The translations under genes were made by a program, and so were the position numbers. From positions 1 through 41,258 of the forward strand of contig JAUNJN010000014.1 of the NCBI GenBank assembly GCA_030533235.1: a stretch of 41,258 bases of DNA, given 5' to 3'. This stretch comes from Eubacteriales bacterium. GTDB lineage: Bacteria; Bacillota; Clostridia; Lachnospirales; Lachnospiraceae. Positions 17,922 to 26,299 of the stretch are shown here, one piece after another. The stretch's first letter is position 1. The number at the start of each line of letters is the position of its first letter. The notes under the pieces are model-generated. The model searched no databases. It had not been told where the DNA came from and worked only from the letters and a program-made list of their open reading frames with translations.

Positions 17922-18050
17922 TTAGATGTCCTCCTTTGCGTCCTTGTTCTTGCGAAGCTTTTTGCCTACTACAATACCAAGAAATGCGCATGCAAGCATT
18001 GCAACAAATTTGATAACATATTGAACCAATTCATTCACTAATAAATCCAT
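17922..18050 (-). CDS. 42-residue single-helix membrane protein coupled to alaS
   Basis: A short reading frame, ATG at 18050 to TAA at 17922, with GGAGGG 7 bases upstream, that fills the gap between hisI and alaS. The product has an amphipathic N-terminus (MDLLVNELVQYVIKF), one hydrophobic helix (VAMLACAFLGIVVG) and a cytoplasmic basic tail (KKLRKNKDAKEDI). This would place the C-terminus inside by the positive-inside rule. Its last codons contain the alaS ribosome binding site, and the stop is one base before the alaS GTG. I do not recognise the family. Ribosome site, compact layout and membrane topology argue for a real gene. Confidence 0.72.
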   Translation of the reverse strand: MDLLVNELVQYVIKFVAMLACAFLGIVVGKKLRKNKDAKEDI

Positions 18051-18064
18051 ATTACAGCCCTCCA

Positions 18065-18415
18065 TTAACACTCTATTTCACGATAAAAGCATGTTCGATT
18101 TCCTGTATGACAGGCGGCGCCTGTTTGAATTACACGAGCTAAAATCGTATCTGAATCGCAATCGATTCGAAGTGATTTTACATCCTGAAAATGACCGCTT
18201 GTCTCTCCTTTAATCCACAATGCATTTCTGCTTCTGCTAAAATATGTCATACGTTTTGTTTGAAGCGTCACATTATAAGCTTCTTCGTTCATATAAGCAA
18301 GCATTAACACATCATCATTTTCATCATCCTGAACAATCACGGGAATCAAACCATCGGGATTTGTTTTAAGCTCCGAAAAAGAAAGCTTTATTTGTTCTAA
18401 ATCAATCTGTGCCAT
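18065..18415 (-). CDS. hisI: Phosphoribosyl-AMP cyclohydrolase
   Basis: A 116-residue enzyme that opens the adenine ring of phosphoribosyl-AMP, the third step of histidine synthesis. It is the single-domain form without a fused HisE pyrophosphohydrolase. The metal-binding segment [20 protein letters not shown] and the downstream CFYRE match the family, as does [16 protein letters not shown]. It follows hisB by 9 bases and is the last his gene here; a small membrane-protein gene follows 14 bases later. hisE, hisF, hisA, hisH and hisC are not in the window. Confidence 0.97.
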   Translation of the reverse strand: MAQIDLEQIKLSFSELKTNPDGLIPVIVQDDENDDVLMLAYMNEEAYNVTLQTKRMTYFSRSRNALWIKGETSGHFQDVKSLRIDCDSDTILARVIQTGAACHTGNRTCFYREIEC

Positions 18416-18424
18416 ATAAGCCTC

Positions 18425-19018
18425 CTACAAGCTGCCTTTTGTTGACATGATTTTTCCCGTCAAACGACTGTCAAAGCCGGTTGCCTCATCCAACGCTCTT
18501 GCAAACGCTTTAAATGCAGCCTCAATGATGTGATGATTGTTTGAACCATACATTTGCTTGATATGCAAATTCATACCGGAACTATATGACACTGCATAAA
18601 AGAACTCTTTTACCATCTCTGTGTCCATATATCCTACCTGAGCGGTCGTAAGGTCAAGATCGTAGACAAGATACGGTCTGCCGGATAAATCAACCGCACT
18701 AAGGACAAGTGTTTCATCCATCGGTAGCATAAATGAGCCAAAGCGTTTGATACCCTGCTTGGTGCCGACTGCTTTCGCAATTGCCTGGCCTAACACAATA
18801 CCGGTGTCTTCAATCGTATGATGCGAATCAACAAATAAATCTCCCTGCACCTTTACCTTTAAATCAAAAAAACCATGTTTTGCAAAGCTAATTAACATAT
18901 GGTCAAAGAAACCGATACCGGTATCAACCGAAGCATTTCCGCTTCCATCGAGGTTAATCTCAATCTCGATTTCGGTCTCTGCAGTTTTACGGTTTACAGT
19001 TGCACATCTATCCGCCAA
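18425..19018 (-). CDS. hisB: Imidazoleglycerol-phosphate dehydratase (monofunctional)
   Basis: A 197-residue dehydratase converting imidazoleglycerol phosphate to imidazole acetol phosphate. The duplicated metal-binding motifs are HHTIEDTGIVLG and HHIIEAAFKAFARAL, and GIGFFDHML carries further ligands. There is no histidinol-phosphatase domain. The start is TTG at 19018 (then GCG GAT AGA), because AAGGAG lies 8 bases upstream; a TTG six codons earlier (19036) would have no binding site, and a GTG at 19027 lies within the site. The resulting N-terminus (ADRCATVNRKT) matches other HisB proteins well. It is separated from hisD by 61 bases holding a promoter-like sequence. Confidence 0.96.
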   Translation of the reverse strand: MADRCATVNRKTAETEIEIEINLDGSGNASVDTGIGFFDHMLISFAKHGFFDLKVKVQGDLFVDSHHTIEDTGIVLGQAIAKAVGTKQGIKRFGSFMLPMDETLVLSAVDLSGRPYLVYDLDLTTAQVGYMDTEMVKEFFYAVSYSSGMNLHIKQMYGSNNHHIIEAAFKAFARALDEATGFDSRLTGKIMSTKGSL

Positions 19019-19049
19019 AACACTCACTCCTTCCAAAAATCATCATATA

Positions 19050-19078
19050 ATTATATCATTTTGCAGTCAAATATTCAA
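19050..19078 (-). promoter_or_regulatory. Candidate sigma-A promoter upstream of hisB
   Basis: On the minus strand, TTGAAT (19078-19073) and a perfect TATAAT (19055-19050) are separated by 17 bases. The -35 starts 1 base beyond the hisD stop codon. It could give a second transcript for hisB, hisI, the small membrane protein and alaS, independent of histidine control. Confidence 0.5.
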
Positions 19079-19079
19079 C

Positions 19080-20369
19080 CTATTCAAAACGTACATGTAT
19101 GGAATTTGCATGAGCAGTCAAGTGCTCAGACTCGGCAAATGCTTCAATCTTTTCATGAACAGGCTCCAACGCTTCTTTTGAATAATAAATGATGCTGGAT
19201 TTTTTAATAAAATCATCAACCGAAAGCGGTGAAAAAAACTTTGCGGTACCATTTGTCGGTAATACATGGTTTGGTCCGGCAAAATAATCCCCAAGCGGTT
19301 CAGATGAATAACTGCCAAGGAAAATCGCACCTGCATTCTGAATCTTTGTCATCGTATCAAAAGGATTTGCCGTTACAATTTCAAGGTGTTCGCTTGCAAT
19401 GTCATTTACGACATCAACTGCTTCTTCCATTGATTTTGCAACAAGAATATATCCGTAAGTATCAATCGATTTACGCATAATATCTGTACGGGAAAGTACC
19501 GGAATAAATCCTTCTACTTCATCGGAAACCTTTTTTGCAAGTTCCATAGAGGTTGTAACTAAAATTGCTGATGCCATTTCGTCATGTTCTGCCTGCGAAA
19601 GCAAATCCGCAGCTACAAATCTAGGATTTGCTGTTTCATCTGCAAGAACAAGAATCTCGCTCGGACCTGCAACCGAATCAATACTTACATGACCAAATAC
19701 GGTTCGTTTTGCAAGAGCAACAAAAATATTACCAGGTCCTACAATTTTATCAACCTTCGGAATCGTTTCTGTTCCGTATGCAAGAGCAGCAATCGCCTGA
19801 GCACCACCTGCTTTATAGATCACATTAACGCCTGCTTCGTTTGCGGCAACCAATGTCATAGGATACACCTTTCCGGATGCATCACAAGGAGTAGTCATCA
19901 CAATTTCTTTTACTCCTGCAACCTTAGCCGGAATTACGTTCATCAATACAGAAGACGGATACGCAGCTTTTCCACCCGGCACATACACTCCGACTTTTGC
20001 AAGCGGGGTCACTTTCTGCCCAAGCATCGTTCCATTCTGTTCAGAATCGAACCAACTGTACTGTTTTTGCTTTTCGTGATATGTTCGAATATTTGTGATT
20101 GCCTCACGAATAATACTTAATAAGGAAGCGTCAACCTGCGCATAGGCCTCCTCGATTTCATCTTTGGACACACGGATTGAATCTTGATTAAGCTTCGCCT
20201 TATCAAATTTTTCTGTATAACGAAATAATGCTGCATCCCCGTTTGTATGAATATCTTCAACAATCTCCTTCACGGTTGCTTCATATACACCATAATTATC
20301 AGGACTACGCTTCAATAAGTTTGTCAATATATCTTTTTTACTATCTTCCGTTAATGTAATAATACGCAT
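19080..20369 (-). CDS. hisD: Histidinol dehydrogenase
   Basis: A 429-residue zinc enzyme that oxidises histidinol to histidine in two NAD-dependent steps, the last reactions of the pathway. Family segments are VYVPGGKAAYPSSVLMNV, KIVGPGNIFVALAKR, SVAGPSEILVLADE and QAEHDEMASAIL, the last holding metal and catalytic ligands; GPNHVLPTNGTAKF lies near the end. Length is normal. The ATG at 20369 is 14 bases after hisG. The gene is part of the hisZ-G-D-B-I run. Confidence 0.97.
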   Translation of the reverse strand: MRIITLTEDSKKDILTNLLKRSPDNYGVYEATVKEIVEDIHTNGDAALFRYTEKFDKAKLNQDSIRVSKDEIEEAYAQVDASLLSIIREAITNIRTYHEKQKQYSWFDSEQNGTMLGQKVTPLAKVGVYVPGGKAAYPSSVLMNVIPAKVAGVKEIVMTTPCDASGKVYPMTLVAANEAGVNVIYKAGGAQAIAALAYGTETIPKVDKIVGPGNIFVALAKRTVFGHVSIDSVAGPSEILVLADETANPRFVAADLLSQAEHDEMASAILVTTSMELAKKVSDEVEGFIPVLSRTDIMRKSIDTYGYILVAKSMEEAVDVVNDIASEHLEIVTANPFDTMTKIQNAGAIFLGSYSSEPLGDYFAGPNHVLPTNGTAKFFSPLSVDDFIKKSSIIYYSKEALEPVHEKIEAFAESEHLTAHANSIHVRFE

Positions 20370-20383
20370 GATACCGCCTCCGT

Positions 20384-21028
20384 TTAATCATTATTTATTA
20401 TATCATTTAAATTGTTTAATATTTTGCGAATACGCTCGTGTTCCATCTTAAGACTAACCTGATTAACAACAACTCTTGCAGATAACGGACATATTTCCTC
20501 CAAAACCGTCAATCCGTTCTCACGAAGTGTAGAACCGGTCTCAACAATATCAACAATCACCTCTGACAAATCAACAATCGGAGCAAGTTCAACCGAACCG
20601 TTTAATTTGATAATTTCAACTGTCTGATTTTTCTTTTCATTAAAATAGTTTTTTGCAATATTCGGATACTTACTTGCAACACGAATGATTTCATTTTTTG
20701 ACAATAATTCTCTGGCCGACTCCGGTCCGCACACACACATCGTACATTTTCCGAATCCTAAATCCATAACCTCATACAAATTACGTCCTTCTTCCATAAT
20801 TGTATCCTTACCTACAACACCAACATCAGCAGCACCATACTCAACATATGTCGGCACATCCGATGCTTTCGACAAGAAGAATCGAATCTTATGTTCTTCG
20901 TTCGTAAAAATTAATTTTCTTGTATTCGGATCCTTTGCCTCTTCACATGTAATTCCCATTTGTTCAAAGAGTGCAAGTGTTTTTTTTGCAAGTCTTCCCT
21001 TTGCAAGGGCAAATGTTAAATATCTCAT
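20384..21028 (-). CDS. hisG: ATP phosphoribosyltransferase, short-form catalytic subunit
   Basis: A 214-residue short HisG, which lacks the C-terminal regulatory domain of the 300-residue form and requires HisZ. It condenses ATP with PRPP, the committed step of histidine synthesis. The N-terminus [17 protein letters not shown], the [14 protein letters not shown] segment and the PRPP-binding [14 protein letters not shown] are all present. The hisZ gene lies directly upstream with a 15-base gap, consistent with the obligate hetero-oligomer. Feedback inhibition by histidine in this type acts through HisZ. Confidence 0.97.
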   Translation of the reverse strand: MRYLTFALAKGRLAKKTLALFEQMGITCEEAKDPNTRKLIFTNEEHKIRFFLSKASDVPTYVEYGAADVGVVGKDTIMEEGRNLYEVMDLGFGKCTMCVCGPESARELLSKNEIIRVASKYPNIAKNYFNEKKNQTVEIIKLNGSVELAPIVDLSEVIVDIVETGSTLRENGLTVLEEICPLSARVVVNQVSLKMEHERIRKILNNLNDIINND

Positions 21029-21043
21029 AATTTCCTCCGCATA

Positions 21044-22300
21044 TTAGTACAATTCATTGACATTCACAATCGAACATGTATGATCCACAAGGGAGATCAC
21101 TTCAACATTCGTTTCATCCATAAAATGATATATTCCGGAAAAATGCATATTTTCTGCATAAGTTATGTAATCGTCAAATGTATGCTTGGCTGATTTACGA
21201 ACTAATAAAATCTTTTTATCCTTTTCGCGCAAAGTACTTGCAAGATGAATTGCTTTCATTTGATGCTCCTGTTCATATATAATCAACAGATTTGAGCTAT
21301 CAAACGGAACATCTATTTTGTTTCGGCTTAAAGCATTCATCAAGTCATCGACATAGATTGCAAATCCGACGGAAGGCGCTTCTTTTCCAAATTTTGACAT
21401 AAGATTGTTATATCTTCCGCCCTTGACTATGGCATCCCCTGTTCCATATGTATATCCCCGGAACACAATACCGGTATAATAATTATAACGATTTAACATC
21501 GATAAATCGAAGCCGACATAATCGGAATACCCATAACCATCAAGCGCTGCATAAACCTTTTCCAAACGATCAAGTGCATCAAGGGATGTTTTATTTGTAA
21601 CATACTCTCTTGCACGTGTCAGCATTTCAAGCCCGCCAAACAGAGAATCAAAACCTGAAAATGCTTCTTTTGTCTTTTCAGGCATATCAAGCTTTGAAAC
21701 ATATTCGGATAATCCGTAAAAATTCTTCATATGAATATACTCGCGGATTTTACTTTCGGTATTCTCGTCAAGACCGGCCTCTGCAATCATACCCTTAAAA
21801 AACTCAACCTCACCGATTTCGATTTGAAACTCCTTTAATCCAACTGCCTTCAGACAACTAATCACACAGGCAATAATTTCCGCATCTGCCGCAGAGCTGT
21901 CATCATTAATAAGCTCTCCGCCGATTTGCGTGAATTCCGACAATTTCCCTTGATGCTGCAAGGTATTTAAAAATGTGTTTCCCTGATAGCAAAGACGAAT
22001 CGGTAATTGTTCATCCGAATAATATTTTGCAACACATCTTGCAATACTTGGCGTAATATCCGGTCTAAGAACGAGTGTATTATTATTTCGATCGAAAAAT
22101 TTGTACATTTCATTTGAAGGCGCTGAACCTTTATCCATATTAAATATATCAAAGTATTCAAATGTCGGTGTTTGAATATCCTGATAACTATACCGTTCAA
22201 GTATATGATGAATTGTATTTTGAACTGCTATTTTCCGTTTGCATAATGAATCATATAAATCTCGAACACCTTCCGGGGTGTGTAACAATTTTTCGTTCAT
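21044..22300 (-). CDS. hisZ: ATP phosphoribosyltransferase regulatory subunit
   Basis: A 418-residue HisRS-like paralogue without synthetase activity. It starts [20 protein letters not shown] and contains class II synthetase-like segments, including [19 protein letters not shown] and [27 protein letters not shown]. It activates the adjacent short HisG and relays histidine inhibition. The ATG at 22300 has GAGGAGA 7 bases upstream. It is first in the his operon and divergent from lexA across 176 bases. Confidence 0.95.
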   Translation of the reverse strand: MNEKLLHTPEGVRDLYDSLCKRKIAVQNTIHHILERYSYQDIQTPTFEYFDIFNMDKGSAPSNEMYKFFDRNNNTLVLRPDITPSIARCVAKYYSDEQLPIRLCYQGNTFLNTLQHQGKLSEFTQIGGELINDDSSAADAEIIACVISCLKAVGLKEFQIEIGEVEFFKGMIAEAGLDENTESKIREYIHMKNFYGLSEYVSKLDMPEKTKEAFSGFDSLFGGLEMLTRAREYVTNKTSLDALDRLEKVYAALDGYGYSDYVGFDLSMLNRYNYYTGIVFRGYTYGTGDAIVKGGRYNNLMSKFGKEAPSVGFAIYVDDLMNALSRNKIDVPFDSSNLLIIYEQEHQMKAIHLASTLREKDKKILLVRKSAKHTFDDYITYAENMHFSGIYHFMDETNVEVISLVDHTCSIVNVNELY

Positions 22301-22351
22301 ACCTGTATCTCCTCACGTATAATTGTAGCTTCAAATTTACATACATAGTTA

Positions 22352-22380
22352 AGAATACCATAGGAAATATGTATTTACAA
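22352..22380 (-). promoter_or_regulatory. Weak candidate promoter for the his operon
   Basis: The minus strand has TTGTAA (22380-22375), a 17-base spacer and TATTCT (22357-22352), each matching four of six consensus bases. The leader would be only about 45 bases, too short for a T-box or attenuator. A repressor site was not identified. Confidence 0.3.
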
Positions 22381-22403
22381 CAAAAATATGGATTCATTTT
22401 TGG

Positions 22404-22417
22404 AGAACATTTGTTTG
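22404..22417 (+). promoter_or_regulatory. LexA (SOS) box over the lexA -35 region
   Basis: AGAACATTTGTTTG matches 11 of 14 positions of the Gram-positive LexA/DinR consensus CGAACATATGTTCG and overlaps the -35 hexamer of lexA, as expected for autorepression. A poorer match (9 of 14), CAAACATTCGATTG at 22448-22461, lies at the likely transcription start. Confidence 0.7.
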
Positions 22418-22443
22418 CATCTCAAAAAAATATATGTTATAAT
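22415..22443 (+). promoter_or_regulatory. Sigma-A promoter of lexA
   Basis: TTGCAT (22415-22420) and a perfect TATAAT (22438-22443) are 17 bases apart. Transcription should begin around 22450, about 27 bases before the lexA start codon. Confidence 0.8.
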
Positions 22444-22476
22444 AAAACAAACATTCGATTGATTGGAGGTTATGGA

Positions 22477-23103
22477 ATGTCATTTGGCAAGTTATCTGCG
22501 AAACAACAGGAAATTTTAGATTATATGAAAGAATGTATATTAAAGAAGGGTTATCCGCCTGCTGTACGTGAAATTTGCGAAGCTGTCCACTTAAAATCAA
22601 CTTCGTCGGTACATGCTCACCTTGAAACTCTGGAGGAACGTGGTTATATTCGTAAGGATCCTACAAAACCGCGTGCCATCGAGATTTTAGATGATACTTT
22701 TAACCTATCCCGCCGTGAAATTGTTAATGTTCCAATTGTTGGTACGGTTACTTGCGGTGAACCGATCCTTGCAGTTGAAAATATTGAAGGATATTTTCCT
22801 GTCCCTCCGGAATATTTACATACAAATGGCAAAAATACATTTATGCTTAAAGTTAAGGGCGACAGCATGATAAACGCCGGTATATTTGATGGAGATTTGG
22901 TTATGGTCGAAGAAGCAAACACTGCTCGTAATGCCGAGATTGTCGTTGCACTTATTGATGATTCTGCAACGGTCAAAACATTTTACAAAGAAAACGGACA
23001 TATTCGTTTACAGCCCGAAAATGATTCGATGGATTCGATTATCGTGGAAGGTAATCAAATGGCCGTTATCGGTAAAGTTATCGGCTTATTCCGTACCTTC
23101 TAA
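22477..23103 (+). CDS. lexA: SOS repressor LexA
   Basis: A 208-residue repressor with an N-terminal winged helix ([16 protein letters not shown], recognition region [11 protein letters not shown]) and a C-terminal autoprotease domain. The catalytic dyad is Ser130 (KGDSMINAG) and Lys167 (ATVKTFY). The scissile bond is Cys93-Gly94 in VTCGEP, where Bacillus and E. coli LexA have Ala-Gly; UmuD and some clostridial LexA proteins have Cys-Gly. The start is ATG at 22477 with GGAGG 7 bases upstream; the frame is open much further upstream (to 22162), but this crosses hisZ and the promoter. It is the only plus-strand gene and ends at a strong terminator. Confidence 0.98.
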   Translation: MSFGKLSAKQQEILDYMKECILKKGYPPAVREICEAVHLKSTSSVHAHLETLEERGYIRKDPTKPRAIEILDDTFNLSRREIVNVPIVGTVTCGEPILAVENIEGYFPVPPEYLHTNGKNTFMLKVKGDSMINAGIFDGDLVMVEEANTARNAEIVVALIDDSATVKTFYKENGHIRLQPENDSMDSIIVEGNQMAVIGKVIGLFRTF

Positions 23104-23113
23104 TATTTTTTTA

Positions 23114-23164
23114 AAAAAACAGACAGGCAAATACCCTAATTGGAATTTTGCCTGTCTGTTTTTT
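23114..23164. terminator. Bidirectional terminator between lexA and the orphan gene
   Basis: A perfect 18-base-pair stem (23114-23131 with 23147-23164, core ACAGACAGGCAAA) encloses a 15-base loop and is flanked by T tracts in both directions. It ends lexA from the left and the convergent minus-strand block from the right. Confidence 0.95.
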
Positions 23165-23179
23165 ATGAAGAGTACAATT

Positions 23180-23509
23180 CTAGTGAATGACTATATCACA
23201 ATAAAAACCTTCTTTATTTTCTTTACATGTTAAAAAACGATATCTGACACATTTCCCTTCATTATACCGAACATGAAATGAAGAATATGGATACGAAATA
23301 ACATTCTGAATATTATTAAAAACGGAAGTCGCCTTTGAGATATCAAAATCCTTGACATATATATCCAAAATATATCGTCTGAAATTAACAGACAGCGTGT
23401 ATTTGGTTATTTCAGATATATCGGATAAACACCCTGTTATTCTGTCCGTTATCTCGGAATTCGCAATCATATTCATTTTACTCATATAATCATTAATCAC
23501 TTTGTACAT
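23180..23509 (-). CDS. Hypothetical protein, 109 residues
   Basis: No family recognised. The product is small, soluble-looking and mixed alpha/beta by residue pattern: an N-terminal helix (MYKVINDYMSKMNMIANSE), a beta-rich centre (YTLSVNFRRYILDIYVKD) and a C-terminal CVRYRFLTC segment with three cysteines in the last 25 residues. There is no signal peptide or transmembrane helix. The ATG at 23509 has a weak AGGAT site. It lies 17 bases downstream of the HD-GYP-like gene, shares its transcript, and ends 15 bases before the bidirectional terminator, so it is the last gene of the rplU-to-HD block. A functional link to the phosphohydrolase is only suggested by position. Confidence 0.7.
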   Translation of the reverse strand: MYKVINDYMSKMNMIANSEITDRITGCLSDISEITKYTLSVNFRRYILDIYVKDFDISKATSVFNNIQNVISYPYSSFHVRYNEGKCVRYRFLTCKENKEGFYCDIVIH

Positions 23510-23526
23510 CGATTTATCCTATTATG

Positions 23527-24714
23527 TTAGTAAACTTGCTTGTCAGGTATCTTGTTGTGAACAGCTTTAAACTGATCAAAATTTTGAATAAACAACCGAA
23601 CTACCTTCGGGTCAAAGCTTTTACCGCTCAATTTAATTATTTCATTGAAGGTTTCTTCCGGTGTCCAGCCTTTTTTGTAATATCGTTCGGAGGTTAATGC
23701 ATCAAAAACATCACAAACTGCCATCAGGCGGCTGATATAGGATATCTCCTCTCCTTTCATTCCAAGATAACCGGATCCATCCCATCGTTCATGATGCTCT
23801 TTTGCAAGAACACATGCCAGATGCATAAGCTCACCCGGACATTTCTCAAGGAGTGCCTCTCCATATAATACATGATTTTTCATGATTTCATATTCTTCAT
23901 CAGTAAGCTTGGACGGTTTATCGAGGATTTCCTCGTTTATCATTAATTTACCAATATCATGCATCATCGATGCAGTGCAAAGCATTTCAACATAATCCTC
24001 ATCAAATCCGGAAGCACGACCTAAAATTCGCATGTATTCTGCAACTCTTTTAATATGCTCTCCTGTGTATTTGGATTTACTCTCACTGATTTCTGCAAAT
24101 GAATAAATCAAACCCTTTTGATTATTCTGCATAGTTTCTGCAATATTTATTGCTGTCTTCATCATTTTGGAATTCCGGGAAACAATAAAATATGCAACAA
24201 TCGACATAAAAAACATAATTACAATATGAGGGATTGTATACATAAAATAAGTATCATACAAATCACCGGAATAACAACCAACCAAAACATCATTATACTT
24301 TACGGAAATTGTATTTGAGATTAAGATTCCGAGCGTCATTAATAGTGATGTATAGAGTACCAGCGTCTGATTATAGTATAAAGATGCCACCAATATAGGG
24401 AAAAGCATAATCGGAAATGCGTATGTGCAAAAAACCGACAGCATGGTTGTACAAATAATACTAATACATAAAATTACAATATGCTTTGTTATCGGTGAAG
24501 AATCAAATTTGAAAATATTAATTACAATTGTAGGGATAATTGCAACAAAAATAGACAAGCCAAACACAATCGTAAGCAAAGCGTGATCGAGCTTAGAAAA
24601 AAACCATGCGTATATATATACCATCAACAATACAATTACAAATATACGCATACATTTTGCTGATATTTGATTGATTTTGGCATAATTTTCATTTAAAAGA
24701 CTATGTTTTTTCAT
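23527..24714 (-). CDS. Membrane HD-GYP-like phosphohydrolase
   Basis: A 395-residue protein with six predicted membrane helices in the N-terminal half (about 22-40, 46-68, 78-97, 99-113, 119-137, 157-178) and a cytoplasmic HD domain. The metal site is intact: His220, the His252-Asp253 pair (MHDIGK), His281, HHE (307-309) and Asp335 (CDVFDAL). The GYP signature reads GYL (315-317, DGSGYLG). HD-GYP proteins hydrolyse cyclic di-nucleotides such as c-di-GMP, and the changed proline leaves the substrate uncertain. The membrane part could sense a small ligand, but nothing shows which one. The ATG at 24714 is 4 bases after rsfS. Confidence 0.88.
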   Translation of the reverse strand: MKKHSLLNENYAKINQISAKCMRIFVIVLLMVYIYAWFFSKLDHALLTIVFGLSIFVAIIPTIVINIFKFDSSPITKHIVILCISIICTTMLSVFCTYAFPIMLFPILVASLYYNQTLVLYTSLLMTLGILISNTISVKYNDVLVGCYSGDLYDTYFMYTIPHIVIMFFMSIVAYFIVSRNSKMMKTAINIAETMQNNQKGLIYSFAEISESKSKYTGEHIKRVAEYMRILGRASGFDEDYVEMLCTASMMHDIGKLMINEEILDKPSKLTDEEYEIMKNHVLYGEALLEKCPGELMHLACVLAKEHHERWDGSGYLGMKGEEISYISRLMAVCDVFDALTSERYYKKGWTPEETFNEIIKLSGKSFDPKVVRLFIQNFDQFKAVHNKIPDKQVY

Positions 24715-24718
24715 GTGT

Positions 24719-25066
24719 TTACAAATCCTCTACCGAACAAAAAATACCATCTCGCCAAATATGCTCTAAATCATAAAAAGAGCGGGCGTCTTCTGTAAAT
24801 ATATGGACAATTATATCACAATAATCAAGTAAAATCCATCCTCCATTTGAATTACCTTCACGGTTTTTCAAAGATGCGCCGGCCAAATGAAGCTGTTCTT
24901 CCACATTATCACACATGGCTTGTACCTGATTGTAATTACTTCCATCTGCAATAATAAGATAATCTCCCATTACGGATATATCATGAATATCAATGATACG
25001 AATACGACTTCCTTTTTTGTCCTCCAAAGCTTTGTATGCGATTTTTGCATATTCCTTTGCAATCAT
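24719..25066 (-). CDS. rsfS: Ribosome silencing factor RsfS
   Basis: A 115-residue protein that binds L14 on the 50S subunit and blocks subunit joining when nutrients run low. Family segments are IRIIDIHDISVMGDYLIIAD and GWILLDYCDIIVHIFTED, ending with the conserved FYDLEHIW. Length is normal. The ATG at 25066 has GGGGG 6 bases upstream. It follows yqeK by 11 bases. The nadD-yqeK-rsfS order is the standard one in Firmicutes, although the LytR-type gene often found between yqeK and rsfS is absent. Confidence 0.97.
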   Translation of the reverse strand: MIAKEYAKIAYKALEDKKGSRIRIIDIHDISVMGDYLIIADGSNYNQVQAMCDNVEEQLHLAGASLKNREGNSNGGWILLDYCDIIVHIFTEDARSFYDLEHIWRDGIFCSVEDL

Positions 25067-25077
25067 GAATGTCCCCC

Positions 25078-25647
25078 TTATTCGTTTGACACATAATACT
25101 CGTAGGTTTTCTGTGTCATAATATCAATATCTGTATTAGTTGATTCTAAGTATTCTAATGTGTTTTTTAAGATATGAACAATACATATATTCAAATCAAT
25201 AAATGCTTCCTTGCGAATTATGTCAAGCTCATCAATCGGTTTCCGATTTGGCTCAATATAATCAGCGACATAAATAATTTTCTCTAATAATGACATATCC
25301 GGACGACCTGTTGTATGATACGTAATTGCATTTAAAATATCAATGTCTTTGATTTCATACTTATACCGTGCATAATATGCGCCCAATTTTGCATGCAATA
25401 AATCAGGATTATTCTTTTCGAACGAATTAACCGGAAGTCCGTGTTTCAATGCCTTCTCTAACTTTTCTTTTGTAGGAATTCCCTTTGCGCAATCATGCAA
25501 CAGCCCTGCAATTCTTGCTTTTTCAACATCTGCACCGTGTACATACGCAAGACATGCTGCTGTATATTCCACACCAAGCGAATGTTCAAAACGTTTGGCT
25601 TTAATATTGGTTTTGAGTCGTTCCATCATTTTTTCGTGATTCATCAT
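25078..25647 (-). CDS. yqeK: YqeK-type HD hydrolase (symmetrical diadenosine tetraphosphatase)
   Basis: A protein of about 189 residues. The HD motif LLHDCAKG and upstream FEHSLGVEYTAACLAYVHG match the YqeK family, members of which split diadenosine tetraphosphate into two ADP molecules with a metal centre. The downstream AITYHTTGRPDMSLLEKIIYVADYIEPNR region is intact. Start choice is uncertain: an ATG at 25662 has no binding site, whereas tandem ATGs at 25647 and 25644 have GGAT 5-8 bases upstream, so the former is used. The gene overlaps the end of nadD by 47 bases. Confidence 0.92.
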   Translation of the reverse strand: MMNHEKMMERLKTNIKAKRFEHSLGVEYTAACLAYVHGADVEKARIAGLLHDCAKGIPTKEKLEKALKHGLPVNSFEKNNPDLLHAKLGAYYARYKYEIKDIDILNAITYHTTGRPDMSLLEKIIYVADYIEPNRKPIDELDIIRKEAFIDLNICIVHILKNTLEYLESTNTDIDIMTQKTYEYYVSNE

Positions 25648-26299
25648 ACTTATCCAATCCATATAATTTATTATTCACAATATAGTGTATTACATTGTTC
25701 GGAAGTTTGTTTTCCGGAATGATTCCATTTTCCAACATTGTTCGTATTTCCGAAGAAGAGACATTATATTCATCATTATTAAGTAATATTATTTCTCCGT
25801 ACGAGTAATTGTTTGTCAGTGACGAGCAGGCCTCGTACAGCTTTTTCGTTTCACTGTTTCTTGCAGCAACCAGTAAAGTACATTTTGTTAATATTTGCTT
25901 GTAATGATACCATTTTGAAAATGAAAACAGGCTATCGGCACCAATAATAAAATAGATTTTTAATGCCGGATTGATACTGTGAATTTCATTCAATGTGTCA
26001 ACCGTATAGGTCATGCCGCCACGTCGAAGTTCCATGTCAGATATAGTTGTATACGACATATCCTTAAGCGCACACTGAAGCATAGCGAGCCTATGCTCAT
26101 TTGAAACAATTAAGCTTTGGTTTTTGTAGGCAGGTATATTATTGGGCATAAACACAATCTTATCTAATTGCGGCACAAAAAACTTTGCAGTTTTTGCCAT
26201 CATGAGATGCCCATTGTGTATCGGATTAAAGGTGCCGCCCAATATACCAACCTTATCATATTGCTTCCAATCAATGAAATAATTTGTATTATGCTTCAA
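25601..26299 (-). CDS. nadD: Nicotinate-nucleotide adenylyltransferase
   Basis: A protein of about 232 residues that adenylates nicotinate mononucleotide for NAD synthesis. The nucleotidyltransferase motif GGTFNPIHNGHL and the C-terminal NVSSSEIR (matching the usual ISSTxIR) are clear, with YFIIGADSLFSFSKWYH between. No ATG lies at the N-terminus. TTG at 26299 (then AAG CAT) is preferred, with a GTG at 26308 as alternative; both overlap the 3' end of yhbY. A longer frame reaching 26371 would lie inside yhbY and is less likely. About 18 residues precede the motif. Confidence 0.92.
   Translation of the reverse strand: MKHNTNYFIDWKQYDKVGILGGTFNPIHNGHLMMAKTAKFFVPQLDKIVFMPNNIPAYKNQSLIVSNEHRLAMLQCALKDMSYTTISDMELRRGGMTYTVDTLNEIHSINPALKIYFIIGADSLFSFSKWYHYKQILTKCTLLVAARNSETKKLYEACSSLTNNYSYGEIILLNNDEYNVSSSEIRTMLENGIIPENKLPNNVIHYIVNNKLYGLDKYDESRKNDGTTQNQY

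Noticed and set aside
19584-20120. Open reading frame of 178 codons on the plus strand
   Set aside because: It lies fully antisense to the well-conserved hisD gene, has no ribosome site and has low-complexity, cysteine/histidine-rich content from reading the reverse of hisD codons.
17921-22400. T-box riboswitch before alaS or the his operon
   Set aside because: Upstream of alaS is coding sequence, and the hisZ leader is too short, with no T-box motif or terminator seen.
22162-22476. N-terminal extension of lexA
   Set aside because: It crosses hisZ, the SOS box and the lexA promoter. The ATG at 22477 has a good ribosome site and gives a normal LexA length.
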